Assembly (NCBI GenBank): GCA_015680905.1
Contig: CM027381.1
Span: forward strand, 85,151,501-85,215,500
DNA length: 64,000 nt
Reading direction: 5' to 3'
Source of the DNA: Coptis chinensis
Lineage: Eukaryota > Streptophyta > Magnoliopsida > Ranunculales > Ranunculaceae
The position numbers were made by a program, and so were the translations under genes. Positions 11,237 through 22,372 of the stretch are shown here, one piece after another. How positions within the stretch are numbered: position 1 is the stretch's first letter; every line of letters begins with the position of its first letter. Under the pieces are notes generated by a model. The model was not told where the DNA came from. It saw only the letters and a program-made list of their open reading frames with translations, and did not search any database.

Positions 11237-11960
11237 AGCTATATTGGATTGGGCTTATGATATGAAAGCCCATAAATACAAATCCTATGTATATTTTGTA
11301 TAAATATAACTCAATCATTAAGAATGTGAAAAAAAAAATAGATAATTAAGAAGGTGGAATGAAGAACATATTTGAACTCATGAACATAGTGTATTGAGAT
11401 TGAAAGAAAGGAAAATTAATGTTTAAACTTCCACCGAATGGTTCAAGCCCAAATAAATAGTAGATATATTGGATTTTGTTTTAGAAGGCCACAGTCCATT
11501 CAATTATCTACTGATGAAGTAAAATTAGGCCCAACTTTCTTTTACTATGGGCCTCATAGTCACGAATTGCACGTGTCTTCAAAGTACCTTTTGACATTTG
11601 CACCAAAAATAATCCTTTTGATTACCAATTTATTTGTTTATCAATTGAGCTTCACAACCCCTACCTTGACTTTTTTTGTACGGGTTTCAACATTTTTTTT
11701 TCACTTGCTTGGTCTTTTCTAGTGATGTTCCTTCTTCTTTCTCTTGGTTTCTCTTTTAGAGCAGTGCATTTAACAATGAAGGGGATGGACCTCAATCGAT
11801 TATGAAGGACGGATTGGAATTTTTTGTCTGAGTAACAATTACAACAGTTACAGGTATACTTTATTCTCTTATCGTTCTTTACCTTTTTTTATTATTATTT
11901 ATTTATTATGATTGAATATTTTATTGTTATATAGATATCAAATATTTTTTTGATAAAGAG
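11237..11960. other. Spacer, no gene recognised
   Basis: A plus-strand reading at 11438-11722 has no recognisable domain. Nothing else is supported here. Confidence 0.3.
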
Positions 11961-12233
11961 TGTTACGATCACGATAATCGATGATCGATATTGGGTTAAT
12001 TCGAGGGTTTATTCACACAATTGTGCAAACACTTAAACAATTTCCATTTTGTCTTGAGACTCATTTACAATATATAGAAGCTACCCACGCACATAACTAC
12101 CATAAGAACCGCCTACTTCTCCACTACACCATAACATAAACTACCCACACACGATATCCACTACTGATAGTTAGTTACACAAAATGCCTAGATAATAGGA
12201 ACTACATGCTAACCTAGCTACACAAATCCAACA
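11961..12233 (-). mobile_element. Ty1/copia-like LTR, one end of a broken element
   Basis: A 273-bp block starting TGTTACGATC and ending AATCCAACA on the plus strand. On the minus strand this is TGTTGGATTT...GTAACA, a copia-style LTR. Just before it on the minus strand stands ATGGGGGTATT, a polypurine-tract-like sequence, so this would be a 3' LTR with internal sequence to its right. The flanking pentamers do not match and no pol reading follows. It is a broken fossil. Confidence 0.5.
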
Positions 12234-12770
12234 AATACCCCCATGAACACATGTACATATCATTGTTTATCAATCGGTAAGTTTATCAATTGATAAAGGC
12301 AAAAAGCTAGGTTGAGCACTATCAAGGCATGACAACTTGCTTTGTATTTGAGCATGAGTTTTCTGGTTCCGTGGTCATTAAGTTCAGGCAAATATTGTTT
12401 GAGCATTGATTGAATTGTTTCTTGGATTATTTGATATTAAATATTTAGATCATCCATATATCATCATTTTCCAAGGGTTATGTATGAAAGGAACACACCT
12501 TTTCAATACCAGACATAGTGTCATTCTTTTGCCTAAATTTTCCTGGGAACCCAATATAACATTTAACACAATCTATTATGTTCGTCTTTTGGAAATTGTG
12601 CTTTACAGTTGAGTAAATGTAAATTTGTGACGCCTTACAATCTTGAAACTATAATTTTGCTACAATCTGTAAAACTTTAATAAACAATTATGGTAGTAAC
12701 CTAAACGTTTTTCCGTTAAGCAAATAGAAGGATCGAGTGCATGAGGAATGCTCTTTTTCTTTCTGTTTTT
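12234..12770. other. Spacer, perhaps remnant internal LTR-element sequence
   Basis: Follows the polypurine-like tract, so part may be internal sequence of the copia remnant. No coding sense was recognised. Confidence 0.25.
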
Positions 12771-12778
12771 TCCTAGTG

Positions 12779-12829
12779 TCTTGCATATTTGAGGAGAGAC
12801 CAACCTAATAGCAGACAAAGTTGCTAAGG
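12779..12829 (+). mobile_element. Small LINE RNase H scrap
   Basis: A short reading VLHI, one stop, then GETNLIADKVAK matches the end of LINE RNase H domains (compare WREANLVADQAAK near 19400 in this window). The surrounding reading is not preserved, so this is at most a fossil fragment. Confidence 0.4.
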
Positions 12830-14810
12830 TTGACTCGTCAAAATATCTTATGAGGAAACAAAGTGTAAAACTTGGGATGTACGTCCACATGTGTGTTGGA
12901 TAAGGACTCAAGTCTCCAGTGTATCTAAAACACTTACAGAGATTGATCCGGATAAACAACAACTATATCTCCTTTTATGCCTATATATTGGGAATAGAAA
13001 ACCCAACGTAGGTTATCTCTTTGATTCCTATGCTCATTCTCTCTTCTCTCCATTAATCATTGGCAAGCCTAACAGAGTTTTACTGTGTGAAAACAAAGTC
13101 ACTATTCTAGTAATTGTGGCGACGACAACGAGACAGGATGTGTCTTTAATTGATACCGATTCCGCTTTCGTTGCCGAGCTTACTGCTCTATTTGGACAAA
13201 AGGTATGTGCACTATTTTGTCTTCACAAAGTGTCCTACATCTAAATTTTCAAAGGAAAAATCATGGTTAGATATGAATATAGTATCAATAACATTTCAAT
13301 AGGTAATTTTTCAGTTGCATAAGTTAGTAATTGTTCTTGCTGATTTAAAAACCATCTAAAATGAAAACTCTTGTTTTTTTGCTTTATTAGAAACCTCCTT
13401 TTGGATCAAACTTGATCTTGTATCCCTTTCTTGGGGCTTTTGACCAATGTTATGTGATTCAATGGTTTGAAATTGGACTGGGAAGTTAATACTCACTTTC
13501 TCTAGAAAAGTGGTGCATGGTCAGTTTCTAGACGTGTATTGTAGCATAACTTAAACATGATTAAGTTCAAAGTTGTAGGTTACTGTAGGATTGTGAAGGG
13601 ATTTATTGCTCCTAATTCCCTTTATATTAAGTTCAACAGGAGTATTTACATCACTTTTTTTATATAAAAACTCCTTTAGTTTTCCTCTTGTTTTGTTTGT
13701 TTGCCACATCACCATAGGAGATGTTCTGTTTCACTCCGTTGATCTGAAAGAAAACTCTTCTTGATCTTCTGTAATATATATATGGAATTAGTGCTATTTC
13801 AACATGCATGGAAATACACTTTGGACATATTTGCAAGCGATTGTTTTTTTAACTTATCATGCGTGAGCGAGGACGTGTGTTCTTGAACTCATGTTTGTAG
13901 CGTACATGATTGAGCAATGGGCTCAAAGCGTCAAAGTGCAATTTTTTTGCATAGGTATTATATTTTATACTTGCAATTAACTTGTTTCTTTTAACACTAC
14001 TTCTTAGATTATAGAAACTCGTCAAAGTAAAGTATTGGAAAAATAACACCGAGTCAAAATTTTAACTTGCTTAGGAGAGCATTTTGTGTCATACTTTTAA
14101 ATTTATGATTATATTTTTATATAATTAATTTTTCCAGGTGCCGGTGGGCCCCAACCATATACACTCCCTCAATGATTCCCTGTCAACAGAGGATGCTGCC
14201 ACTAACTATGAGTTTGCATGGTGAAGGTTTGCACCGTTGGTGTGTCTGAGCGGAACGATTGCCCCAAGTTTGATCATCTCATCATTCTACTCATTGTTCC
14301 CAAACCACATTGCACTTGAAGAGCTAATAATTGAAAGGAGATAGTAATGAATCTCTAAAATCTTAATTCCGTTACTTTTTTTTTTTATTTCATGTGTTAT
14401 TACTCTATAGGTTATATTTCCATTCTTAGATAATGATTGATCAGCCAGTTGGAAGATGTTGTTGTGCGCTATCTCGCTGGATTCACCTCTTTGTATTATG
14501 CTGTTTTTTGTATGTCTATATATTCTCCGTTTTGATTTCCTGTTATTTTATTTTTTTGTATTTTTGGAGATATTTTCAATTTATATTGGCTTGGGCTGCA
14601 TGAAGAAATGGAACCTATGTCTAACAATGGACAAAGGTTTGTTTTCTTACTCTATATTCTCTGCTCTTTTCCCCTTTCTGTTCTAGCTATCTCGATGTAT
14701 TCCAATTTTTGTATTCTGTTGTAATCTATCTCCGTGATGTATTCCGTTGTTTTCTCTATTTCTATATATTCCCTGATTTGATTTTTCGTTATATTGTCGT
14801 CAATGGAAGT
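12830..14810. other. Long stretch without an identified gene
   Basis: A plus-strand reading that passes through 13090-13203 (QDVSLIDTDSAFVAELTALFGQK) ends at a plausible GT donor and looks exon-like, but the protein is not recognised. A second exon-like patch lies near 14139-14225 after a TTTTCCAG acceptor. They might belong to one degenerate gene or transcript on the plus strand. Confidence 0.25.
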
Positions 14811-15125
14811 TGGACTCAAGAAAGTGAGAAGTGGAGTAGTCTCAAGCATGAAGATACAGCTAAGCTAGGTTGTTTGAAGGTGCTTCAAGCAGTTCCCAAG
14901 TGCTTCCTGTGAGGTATGTGTAATAGCAAATTTATTTGGTTTTTCTACATGTCAAAGCTTGATAAACTACGCTTTTCTTCTAGCGAGTTATCTTATAGTT
15001 TGGTTACTTATTTGAAGTTGAACCAAGAAAGTGAGAAGGGGAGTAGGCTCCAGCATGAAGATAAAGCTAAGCTAGGTCATTTGAAGGGGCCTTCAAGAAG
15101 ATCTGAAGAGCTTCAAGCTAGGTAT
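14811..15125 (+). repeat. Duplicated exon-like unit of about 92 bp
   Basis: Two similar segments, 14811-14911 and about 15026-15125, share AAGAAAGTGAGAAG, AGCATGAAGATA and AGCTAAGCTAGGT. Their translations are ESEKWSSLKHEDTAKLGCLK and ESEKGSRLQHEDKAKLGHLK. The reading frame is kept in both and each is followed by a GT donor-like site. The product is not recognised. It may be a duplicated exon of a decayed gene. Confidence 0.4.
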
Positions 15126-16044
15126 GTGTATATTCCTATCTTCCAGCAAGTTCTTTTATAGTTTGCTTAATTGTTTGGTTCATTTAGGCATCTATGAATT
15201 GGTCTCTTGGTATATTTTCTATAGTCAGCATCTTTATAGAGATTAAGTATGTGAAGGTGACTTTGTTTATTTCCTTAGCAAGATGATAGAAATAAAGTCG
15301 AGAACTTACGAAATAATTATTATAAAAAAAAAAAATTAACTTAAAAGACATTAAAAAATAATTAACTTAAATTACAATAAGGTTGCTATTAAAAAAATGA
15401 CTTTTAGAAAGTTATTCAGTAGTAGATTACTTACCTGCCCAAGCTTTTCCAAATCTTTTTGCACTTTTGCAAATCAGTCATAAGATCATGCAATTTAATC
15501 TCAAAAACTCTAGCAACAATTTCAGGAAAATCAACGTATGTATATCCAAGAGCAATCTTGTATCTCGTTTAAAAACAGGACCAATCAAAAAAAAAAAAAA
15601 AAACAATCTTGTTAATACATTTTCTAGGTCTCCACTACAAGTATTGTATCAATTGTCAAAAGTTTGATTTCTTCTCCATTCCTTAGTATAATATCCACTA
15701 TTTTGATTAAATGCACTTTCAAGTATGTGTAGGTGTATTGCTATTGGGGACCATTGCTTTTTGGTCGACATACTTGCCTATTAAAAATTCAGAGAGAAGA
15801 TTATAGAGATAAGCACTTGGTATCAAAAATACTTGGCATCATCATATATGTATCATAATATGATGTGGGATAAGTTTTTGGTTCTGTCACCGGTGGATTG
15901 TGGGTGGAAACATTCTACTTTGCTAAGTGTGAAGGTTTTCTTGAAGGAATAGAGGTTAGGGAAGCTTGGTAGGACTCATGTTTGAGTACTCAAATTTCAA
16001 TTCAGGAAAACATTCACGGGTAAGTCAATCACCACTACTTTTTC

Positions 16045-16078
<34 letters not shown>

Positions 16079-16120
16079 CAATTATTCTTTCCTTTTTCAA
16101 TAAGACTCTTCTTCTTTTTC
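15126..16120. other. AT-rich spacer with poly-T tract
   Basis: No gene seen. A long T run occupies about 16049-16078. Confidence 0.4.
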
Positions 16121-16705
16121 ATATGTCAGGGGTTCTTCTTCTCTACTTTAGATACATATGAATGCTTGCATATACACGTGATGAGATCTAAGAAGGGCAT
16201 GAGAAGGTAAGAAATTGGAAATTATCTTCAAGCTTAGATGGTTTGTTAAAACCACAGTCCGATTTTTGCTCATTGTAAGATGAAGAAGCACCAGTACTTG
16301 TTGACCCAAAAGAAGTTAAAGCAAGAAGATGGGGCTCAAGGTGGGTAAGTTGCACAACTTGAAGGATCAAAATAAAAGGCCACTTCAAAATGATGTATTA
16401 TGGTGGAAAATATATTGTAATTGACAGTAGTTCATAAAGATATCAAATACACAAACCTTGAGTGGAAGCAATCTGTTTGAAGATAATGAGCACATTTGAT
16501 TATATATGAACTTGACAGTTTCTAGAGTTTCTAAATATTCAAGCCTTTTGAAAATATGAAAGTGTGTGATTTAGATTAGGAATCTTTCGAGGTTAAATTT
16601 CGTTAGACTCATATTTTGCAGTTTTTTTTCTCCTATTTTTTCTTAATTCCCCTACTAACGTGGACAGCCCCATTGAGCCCGAAAAGGGATTGTTATTATA
16701 TTTCA
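16121..16705. repeat. 585-bp direct repeat, copy 1
   Basis: Nearly identical to 21755-22337 (differences of a few percent). Its minus strand holds a 66-codon reading with LTHLEPHLLALTSFGSTSTG, of unknown function, kept in both copies. The copy ends at ACTAGT (16705-16710), followed by TTTTCAAACCCG, a Helitron-like 3' terminus read on the minus strand. It may be a captured gene piece or part of a repeated element. Confidence 0.7.
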
Positions 16706-16740
16706 CTAGTTTTCAAACCCGTCCTACGAATGGGTGTCGT
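16706..16740 (-). mobile_element. Helitron-like 3' terminus
   Basis: On the minus strand the sequence reads ACCCATTCGTAGGACGGGT, then TTGAAAA, then CTAG followed by T. A hairpin a few bases before CTAG with insertion next to T is the Helitron 3' signature. The element body would extend to the right, over the leader and minisatellite arrays. Confidence 0.45.
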
Positions 16741-16796
16741 TATATTAAATTATTCTAAAAAATATTATCAATTATACATAGCTATGAGATATATAT

Positions 16797-17080
16797 AATA
16801 ATTATATTAATTACTCATTCAAATTTCTTGCACTACTCTCAATAAAAAAAAAACACCAAACCTTGATAAAACCTATTGACTTCTTTTAGCTGTTAGGTTT
16901 AATAATTAAAGTTTGATTGAAGTTTTATAAGAATGCTCAATGTAGCGAAGATGATATTGAAACTACTTGAATAGTAAGACACTCTCAATCATAATAAAAG
17001 AATTATGATAAACACTATTTAAAATGCAAAACTATACTTATTGAGACATTATATTCCCCCTACAAATAATACAATTATGT
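16797..17080 (+). repeat. Leader unit, copy 2
   Basis: A second copy of the leader found at 8700: TTACTCATTCAAATTTCTTG through TTGATAAAACCTATTGAC to the first minisatellite unit. Confidence 0.65.
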
Positions 17081-18020
17081 TTCGAGGTTAGTTCAATTCA
17101 TTTGCATCAAGTTTCCGATTTTCTGTTAATTATTCATTGAGATTAGTTCAATGTAGTTATTGCATCTAGTATCCGATTTCCCATTAATTATTCTTTTTAA
17201 GTTAGTTGATGCACAGATCAAGTTTTCGATTTCCCGTTAATTATTCTTTGAGGTTAATTTAGTGTAGTTGCATCAAGTTTATGATTTCTCGTTAGTTATT
17301 CATTAAGGTTAATTTAGTACAGTTACATCCAGTTTTTTATGTTTCTTTAATTAGTTTTTGAGATTAGTTCATTGCATTTCCATCCAAGTTCCAATTTCTC
17401 ATTAATTACTCTTTCAGATTAGTTCAATACATCTGCATCCAGTTTCTAATTTCCAGTTAATTATTTTTAGAGGTTAGTTCGATGTTCAATGCATTTGCAT
17501 CTAGTTTCAAATTTCTTGTTATTTATGTTTTGAAGTTAGTTCGACCAGTTACATCCGATTTCTAATTTCTTGTTAACTATTCTTTGAGGTTATTTCAATG
17601 CATTTGTATCAAGTTTTTGATTTCCTGTTAAATATTCCTCAAGATATTGCATCCAATTTCTGATTTATCATTAGTTAATCTTTGATTTTAGTTTTATACA
17701 ATTGCATCCAGTTTCTGATTTTTGTTAATTATTCTTTGAGGTTAACTCAATGTAGTTGCATCCAATTTTTAATTTCTAGTTAATTGTTCTTTGAGGTTAG
17801 TTCAATATCAAGTTTCCGATTTTCCGTTAATTATTTTTTGAAGTTAGTTCAATGTAGTTGTATCAAATTTATGCTTTCCTGTTAATTATTCATTGAGATT
17901 AGTTCAGTGCAGTTACATCCATTTTTCAATGTTTCGTTAATTAGTCTTTGAGATTAGTTCATTGTATTTGCATACAGTTTATGACTTCCCGTTAATAACT
18001 CTTTGAGGTTAATGTTAATT

Positions 18021-18057
<37 letters not shown>

Positions 18058-18590
18058 ATATATATATATATTATATATTTTCTAGTTGTTAGTTTTTATT
18101 ATTTAATTTTGATCCGGTTTCCGGTTTTTTTTTTGTTAACTATTCTTTGAGGTTATTTCAATACATTTGCATCTAGTTTCGATTTCCGCCAATTATTCTA
18201 TGAGGTTAGTTCAACGCAGCTTTTATTCGATTTTTTTATTTTCTATTAATTATTTTTTAGATTAGTTCAATGCATTTGCATCCAGTTTTCGATTTCCGTT
18301 AATTATTATTTGAAGTTTGTTTGATGTATTTGCATACCGTTTCCAATTTCCGATTAAATATTTTTCAAGGATTTGCATCCAATTTCTAATTTATCGTTAG
18401 TTATTTTCTGACGTTAGTTTAATGCAATTACATCCAATTTCTGATTTTTAGTTAATTACTTTTTTAGTCTGGTTTATTGTATTTACATAAAGTTTCCGAT
18501 TTTCTTTTAATTACTCTTTGAGCGCAGTTCAATGTATTTGAATCCACTTTTTGATTTCCTTTTAATTATCCAATGTGGTGTGTAATATCA
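17081..18590 (+). repeat. Minisatellite array 2
   Basis: About 26 diverged copies of the 56-bp unit described for array 1. The array is interrupted by an (AT)n tract at about 18021-18075. Confidence 0.85.
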
Positions 18591-18794
18591 ACTTCAAACA
18601 GGACATAAAAATAAATTATGTTTGATTTACTATGTAGGATCATAAAAAATTATCTAGTTCCCGATTTTCAGTTAATTATTCTTTAAATTATACATGACTC
18701 ACTATGTGGGATCTTTAAAGATTATGTACGAATGTGTGATGTTATATTAATTATTCTGAAAAATATTTGTAACAATATATGCAGAACTATTATA

Positions 18795-19044
18795 TATGAA
18801 TATTATATTAATCACTCATCCAAATTTCTTATAACGTGAAAACCCCACTATCCATTAAAAAAAAAGAACTCACTCTTGATAAAACCCCTCAACTTCATTT
18901 TATTGTTTAATAATAGAAGTTTAATTAAAGTTTTATGAGATTGCCTAATAAGGCAAAGTTTATGTTGAAGCTACTTGAACAGCAAGGCGTTCCCAATCAT
19001 TCCTACAACATATAACATAACTATGTTTTGAGGTTAGTTTAATG
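18795..19044 (+). repeat. Leader unit, copy 3
   Basis: The third copy: ATTAATCACTCATCCAAATT, then TAACGTGAAAACCCCACTAT, through AGCAAGGCGTTCCCAATCAT to GAGGTTAGTTTAATG. It is closest in sense to copy 1. Confidence 0.65.
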
Positions 19045-19629
19045 ATTCCTTCAAATTGGTGATCAAATTAAGGTCAACATAGATGGGGCTTCTAGAGGGA
19101 ACCCAGATCCAGCTAGGTTGGGTGGATCCTTTAGAAATGTTCATGGTGATTTTGTCTTACTCTTGAGCAAGGGGTATCGGAATTGCAGACAACTATACAG
19201 CCGAGTGCATGGTTATATTGGAGAGTGTGGAGCTTGCCCTTTCAAAAGGATGAAGCAATCTCTGGGTGGAATCAGATTTGGCAGCAGCTGTCACAACTTT
19301 TAACTCATGGGGCAACCCTTGGCAACTCCTATGTAGATGGAAAATTTGCATGACGAAGGTGCAAAGCTTGAATGTGTAGCACAACTGGAGAGAGGCTAAC
19401 CTAGTCGCAGACCAGGCGGCAAAATTTGGATCTTTCTTAGCTGAGAATGAGACTTTTGTATCAAATGGTAAACCTCCCATGGCTATATGAATGGGAGGTT
19501 CCATATGGTTGCTATTTTAGAATATCTTGAACCTACATCATATAGCATGTAAGTTCTACCACTCCTGTACAATTCTTTTATTTCGTTTTTTTCCTTAATT
19601 CAATTTACACTTACCGAGCAAAAAAAAAT
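19045..19629 (+). mobile_element. 5'-truncated LINE (RNase H end and poly-A) with target duplication
   Basis: RNase H-type readings can be seen: DGASRGNPDPARLGG near 19080 and WREANLVADQAAKFGS near 19390-19440, with frame changes between them. The 3' end is a run of A at about 19620-19628. GTTAGTTTAATG stands both before (19033-19044) and after (19630-19641), a 12-bp target duplication. The LINE therefore landed inside the minisatellite array. Because the target is itself repetitive, the duplication is likely rather than certain. Confidence 0.7.
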
Positions 19630-20495
19630 GTTAGTTTAATGCATTTGCATCCAGTTTCTGATTTTCAATTCCATTATTTATTTTTTTATGTTAGTTCAAT
19701 GCAGTTGCATTTAGTTTTCAATTTTCCGTTATTTATTTTTTGAGGTTAGTTCAATGCATTTGCATCAAATTTCCTATTAATTGTTCTTTGAGGTCAATTC
19801 AATGAATTTGCATCCAATTTCCGATTTTCCATTAATTATTCTTTGAGATTATTTTAATGCATTTGCATCCAGTTTTTGATTTCTCGTTTATTATTCGATA
19901 AGGTTGCATTTGCATTTAGTTTCCGATTTTCCGTTAATTATTGTTTGAGGTTAGTTCAATGAATTTGCATCCAGTTTTCGATTTTCCGTTAATAATTTCT
20001 TGAGGTTAGTTCAATGCATTTGCATCCAGTTTATTTTTTGAGATTAGTTCAATGCAGTTGCATCTGGTTTCGATTTCCCATTAATTATTATTTAAAATTA
20101 GTTCTACGCATTTGCATCTTGTTCCCAATTTATAGTTAATTTTTCTTTGATGTTAGTTCAATGCAGTTGCATCCAGTTTCTGATTTTCTATTAATTTAAT
20201 CATTGAGAGTTAGTTCAATGCATTTCCAACCAGTTTTTGATTTCCCTACAATTATTTTTTTATGTTAATTTGATGTATTTGCATCAAAGTTTTGATTTTC
20301 CATTAATTATTATTTGAGGTTAGTTTAATGCAGTTGTATCCATAGTCCGATTTCTCATTAATTACTTTTTAAGATTAGTTTAATGTTTTCATTTGCATCA
20401 AGTTTCCAATTTTCCGTTAAATATTATTTGAGGTTAGTTCGATGCATTTGCATCCAGTTTTCGGTTTCCCATTAATTGTTCTTTGAGCTTTGTTT
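19630..20495 (+). repeat. Minisatellite array 3
   Basis: About 15 further diverged units of the 56-bp minisatellite, continuing after the LINE insertion. Confidence 0.85.
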
Positions 20496-20537
20496 CATGT
20501 AGTATTATATATATTTTAAAATATTTGTCATTATTGG

Positions 20538-20672
20538 TTTACCGTTATTTTTTTTTTAATTTTTTTTATACATGTGAGCTTGCATTACAATGAATGCAAA
20601 ATTTTCTATTATATGTTTTGTGATGTTATTTTTTATATAATTTATTTTTCCACTATAATTTGTTTTGGTTTG

Positions 20673-20751
<79 letters not shown>

Positions 20752-20982
20752 AACATGTATTTTGCAAAACACCAAACCAAAACATGTATTTTGCAAAACA
20801 CCAAACCAAAACATGTATTTTGCAAAACATATATTTTGCAAAACACCAAACCAAAACAAATTATAGTGGAAAAATAAATTATATAAAAAATAACATCACA
20901 AAACATATAATAGAAAATTTTGCATTCATTGTAATGCAAGCTCACATGTATAAAAAAAAAATTAAAAAAAAATAACGGTAAA
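20538..20982. mobile_element. Long palindrome (foldback MITE) with (AT)n core and 29-bp repeats
   Basis: Two arms of about 138 bp, TTTACCGTTATTTTTTTT... and its nearly perfect reverse complement ending AATAACGGTAAA, enclose an (AT)n tract (about 20676-20743) and several tandem copies of a unit containing CATGTATTTTGCAAAACACC. The tandem unit is derived from the inner end of the arm (GTTTTGGTTTGGTGT). TGTCATT occurs just outside both ends (20526-20532 and about 20986-20992) and might be a target duplication. The arms are so alike that the element looks recent. Confidence 0.7.
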
Positions 20983-20994
20983 TATGTCATTGTA

Positions 20995-21754
20995 TATATA
21001 TATTATAAAAATAGAAATTACATTATAGTATTGAAAAAAAAATTAATTGGAATATGTCATAATTACTGTGGTTTTTGAAATCATTAACAATGACTAAATG
21101 TCTAAATCCCAAAGTGGATGATGCCTTAAATCTATCCAACTTTATTTGTTTAGGCCCATATGGACATATAGTGCATACAATACAATTTTATTTGTTGTCC
21201 GCTTAGTTTTGAGTGTACACTGTTATTTATTTTATGATTAGTTGACTTTTATTTTTCCTTTTTGTCCCAGTCACATGTGTGGTTAACAAATGTAGAAAGT
21301 AAATATTCAAGCAACTCAACTTATTTTTTCCTTCGTTATTTCATTGTCTTTTTCTAAAAAAAATAACTTTGTTATGTTAAACTTCACCTAAGATTAGTGT
21401 GTAAACTATTATTCGTAGCGTAAGGGTTTTAGGAAAATCATTTTCGGTGGAAATTATTGTTTTTAGCAATTTAGTTTTTTGTCTCATATTTTTTCATAAT
21501 TAGCTATAGTGTTTAGAAAAAATTGGAGAATCTATGAAAATCTAGATGGGATTGTTTACTTCTTTATATCATATTTTTTTACTAATTAGTAATAGAGTTT
21601 AAAAAAAACTGGAGTCTAGTGCTCCAATTGTCTGATTTTTCATATTAGTCTCCTATTTTTTAGTAATTAGTCAAAGAGTTTTACAAATATTGGAGACTCT
21701 GCGAATGCTCAAAAAATAGAGCCAAGAGGGTACAGCTATAATATATATCTAAAG
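20995..21754. other. AT-rich spacer, no gene seen
   Basis: Contains CTAATTAGT/CTCCAAT-type repeated phrases near 21480-21680 (the sense TTAGTAATTAG...GAGTTT...GGAGAC recurs two to three times). There is no coding sense. Confidence 0.35.
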
Positions 21755-22337
21755 ATATGTCAAGGGTTCTTCTTCTCTACTTTAGATACATATGAATGCT
21801 TGTGTATACACGTGATGAGATCTAAGAAGGGCATGAGAAGGTAAGAAATTGGAAACTATCTTCAAGCTTAGATGGTTTGTTAAAACCACAGTCCGATCCT
21901 TGCTCATTGTAAGATGAAGAAACACCAGTACTTGTTGACCCAAAAGAAGTTAAAGCAAAAAGATGGGGCTCAAGGTGGGTAAGCTGCACAACTTGAAGGA
22001 TCAAAACAAAAGGCCGCTTCAAAATGATGTATTATGGTGGAAAATATATTGTAATTGACAGTAGTTCATAAAGATATCAAATACACAAACCTTGAGTGGA
22101 AGCAATCTGTTTGAAGATAATGAGCACAGTCGATTATATATTAACTTGACAGTTTCTAGAGTTTCTAAATATTCAAGCCTTCTAAAAATATGAAAGTGTG
22201 TGATTTAGATTAGAAATCTTTCGAGGTTAAATTTCGTCGGACTCATACTTTGTAGTTTTTTTCTCCTATTTTTTCTTAATCCCCCTGTTGACGTGGACAG
22301 CTCCATTGAGCCCGAAAAGGGATTGTTATTATATATA
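21755..22337. repeat. 585-bp direct repeat, copy 2
   Basis: Second copy of 16121-16705, again ending at ACTAGT. The minus-strand 66-codon reading is kept (LTHLEPHLFALTSFGSTSTG). The sequence after ACTAGT differs from that after copy 1 although both look like Helitron termini. Confidence 0.7.
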
Positions 22338-22372
22338 CTAGTAAACGGGCACATCGTTGCACGTGCTAGGAA
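22338..22372 (-). mobile_element. Helitron-like 3' terminus
   Basis: On the minus strand: GCACGTGCAACGATGTGCCC, then GTTTA, then CTAG followed by T. This fits a Helitron 3' hairpin and CTRR end. The body would lie to the right and would include the F-box fragment at 23200. Confidence 0.5.

Noticed and set aside
20556-20990. Long open readings on both strands through the AT core (Tyr-Ile repeats).
   Set aside because: They arise from (AT)n and palindromic repeats; no real protein is implied.
16121-22337. The 585-bp direct repeats as LTRs of one retroelement.
   Set aside because: No matching target duplications, primer site or polypurine tract, and the interior is minisatellite and LINE debris; both copies end at a Helitron-like CTAG.
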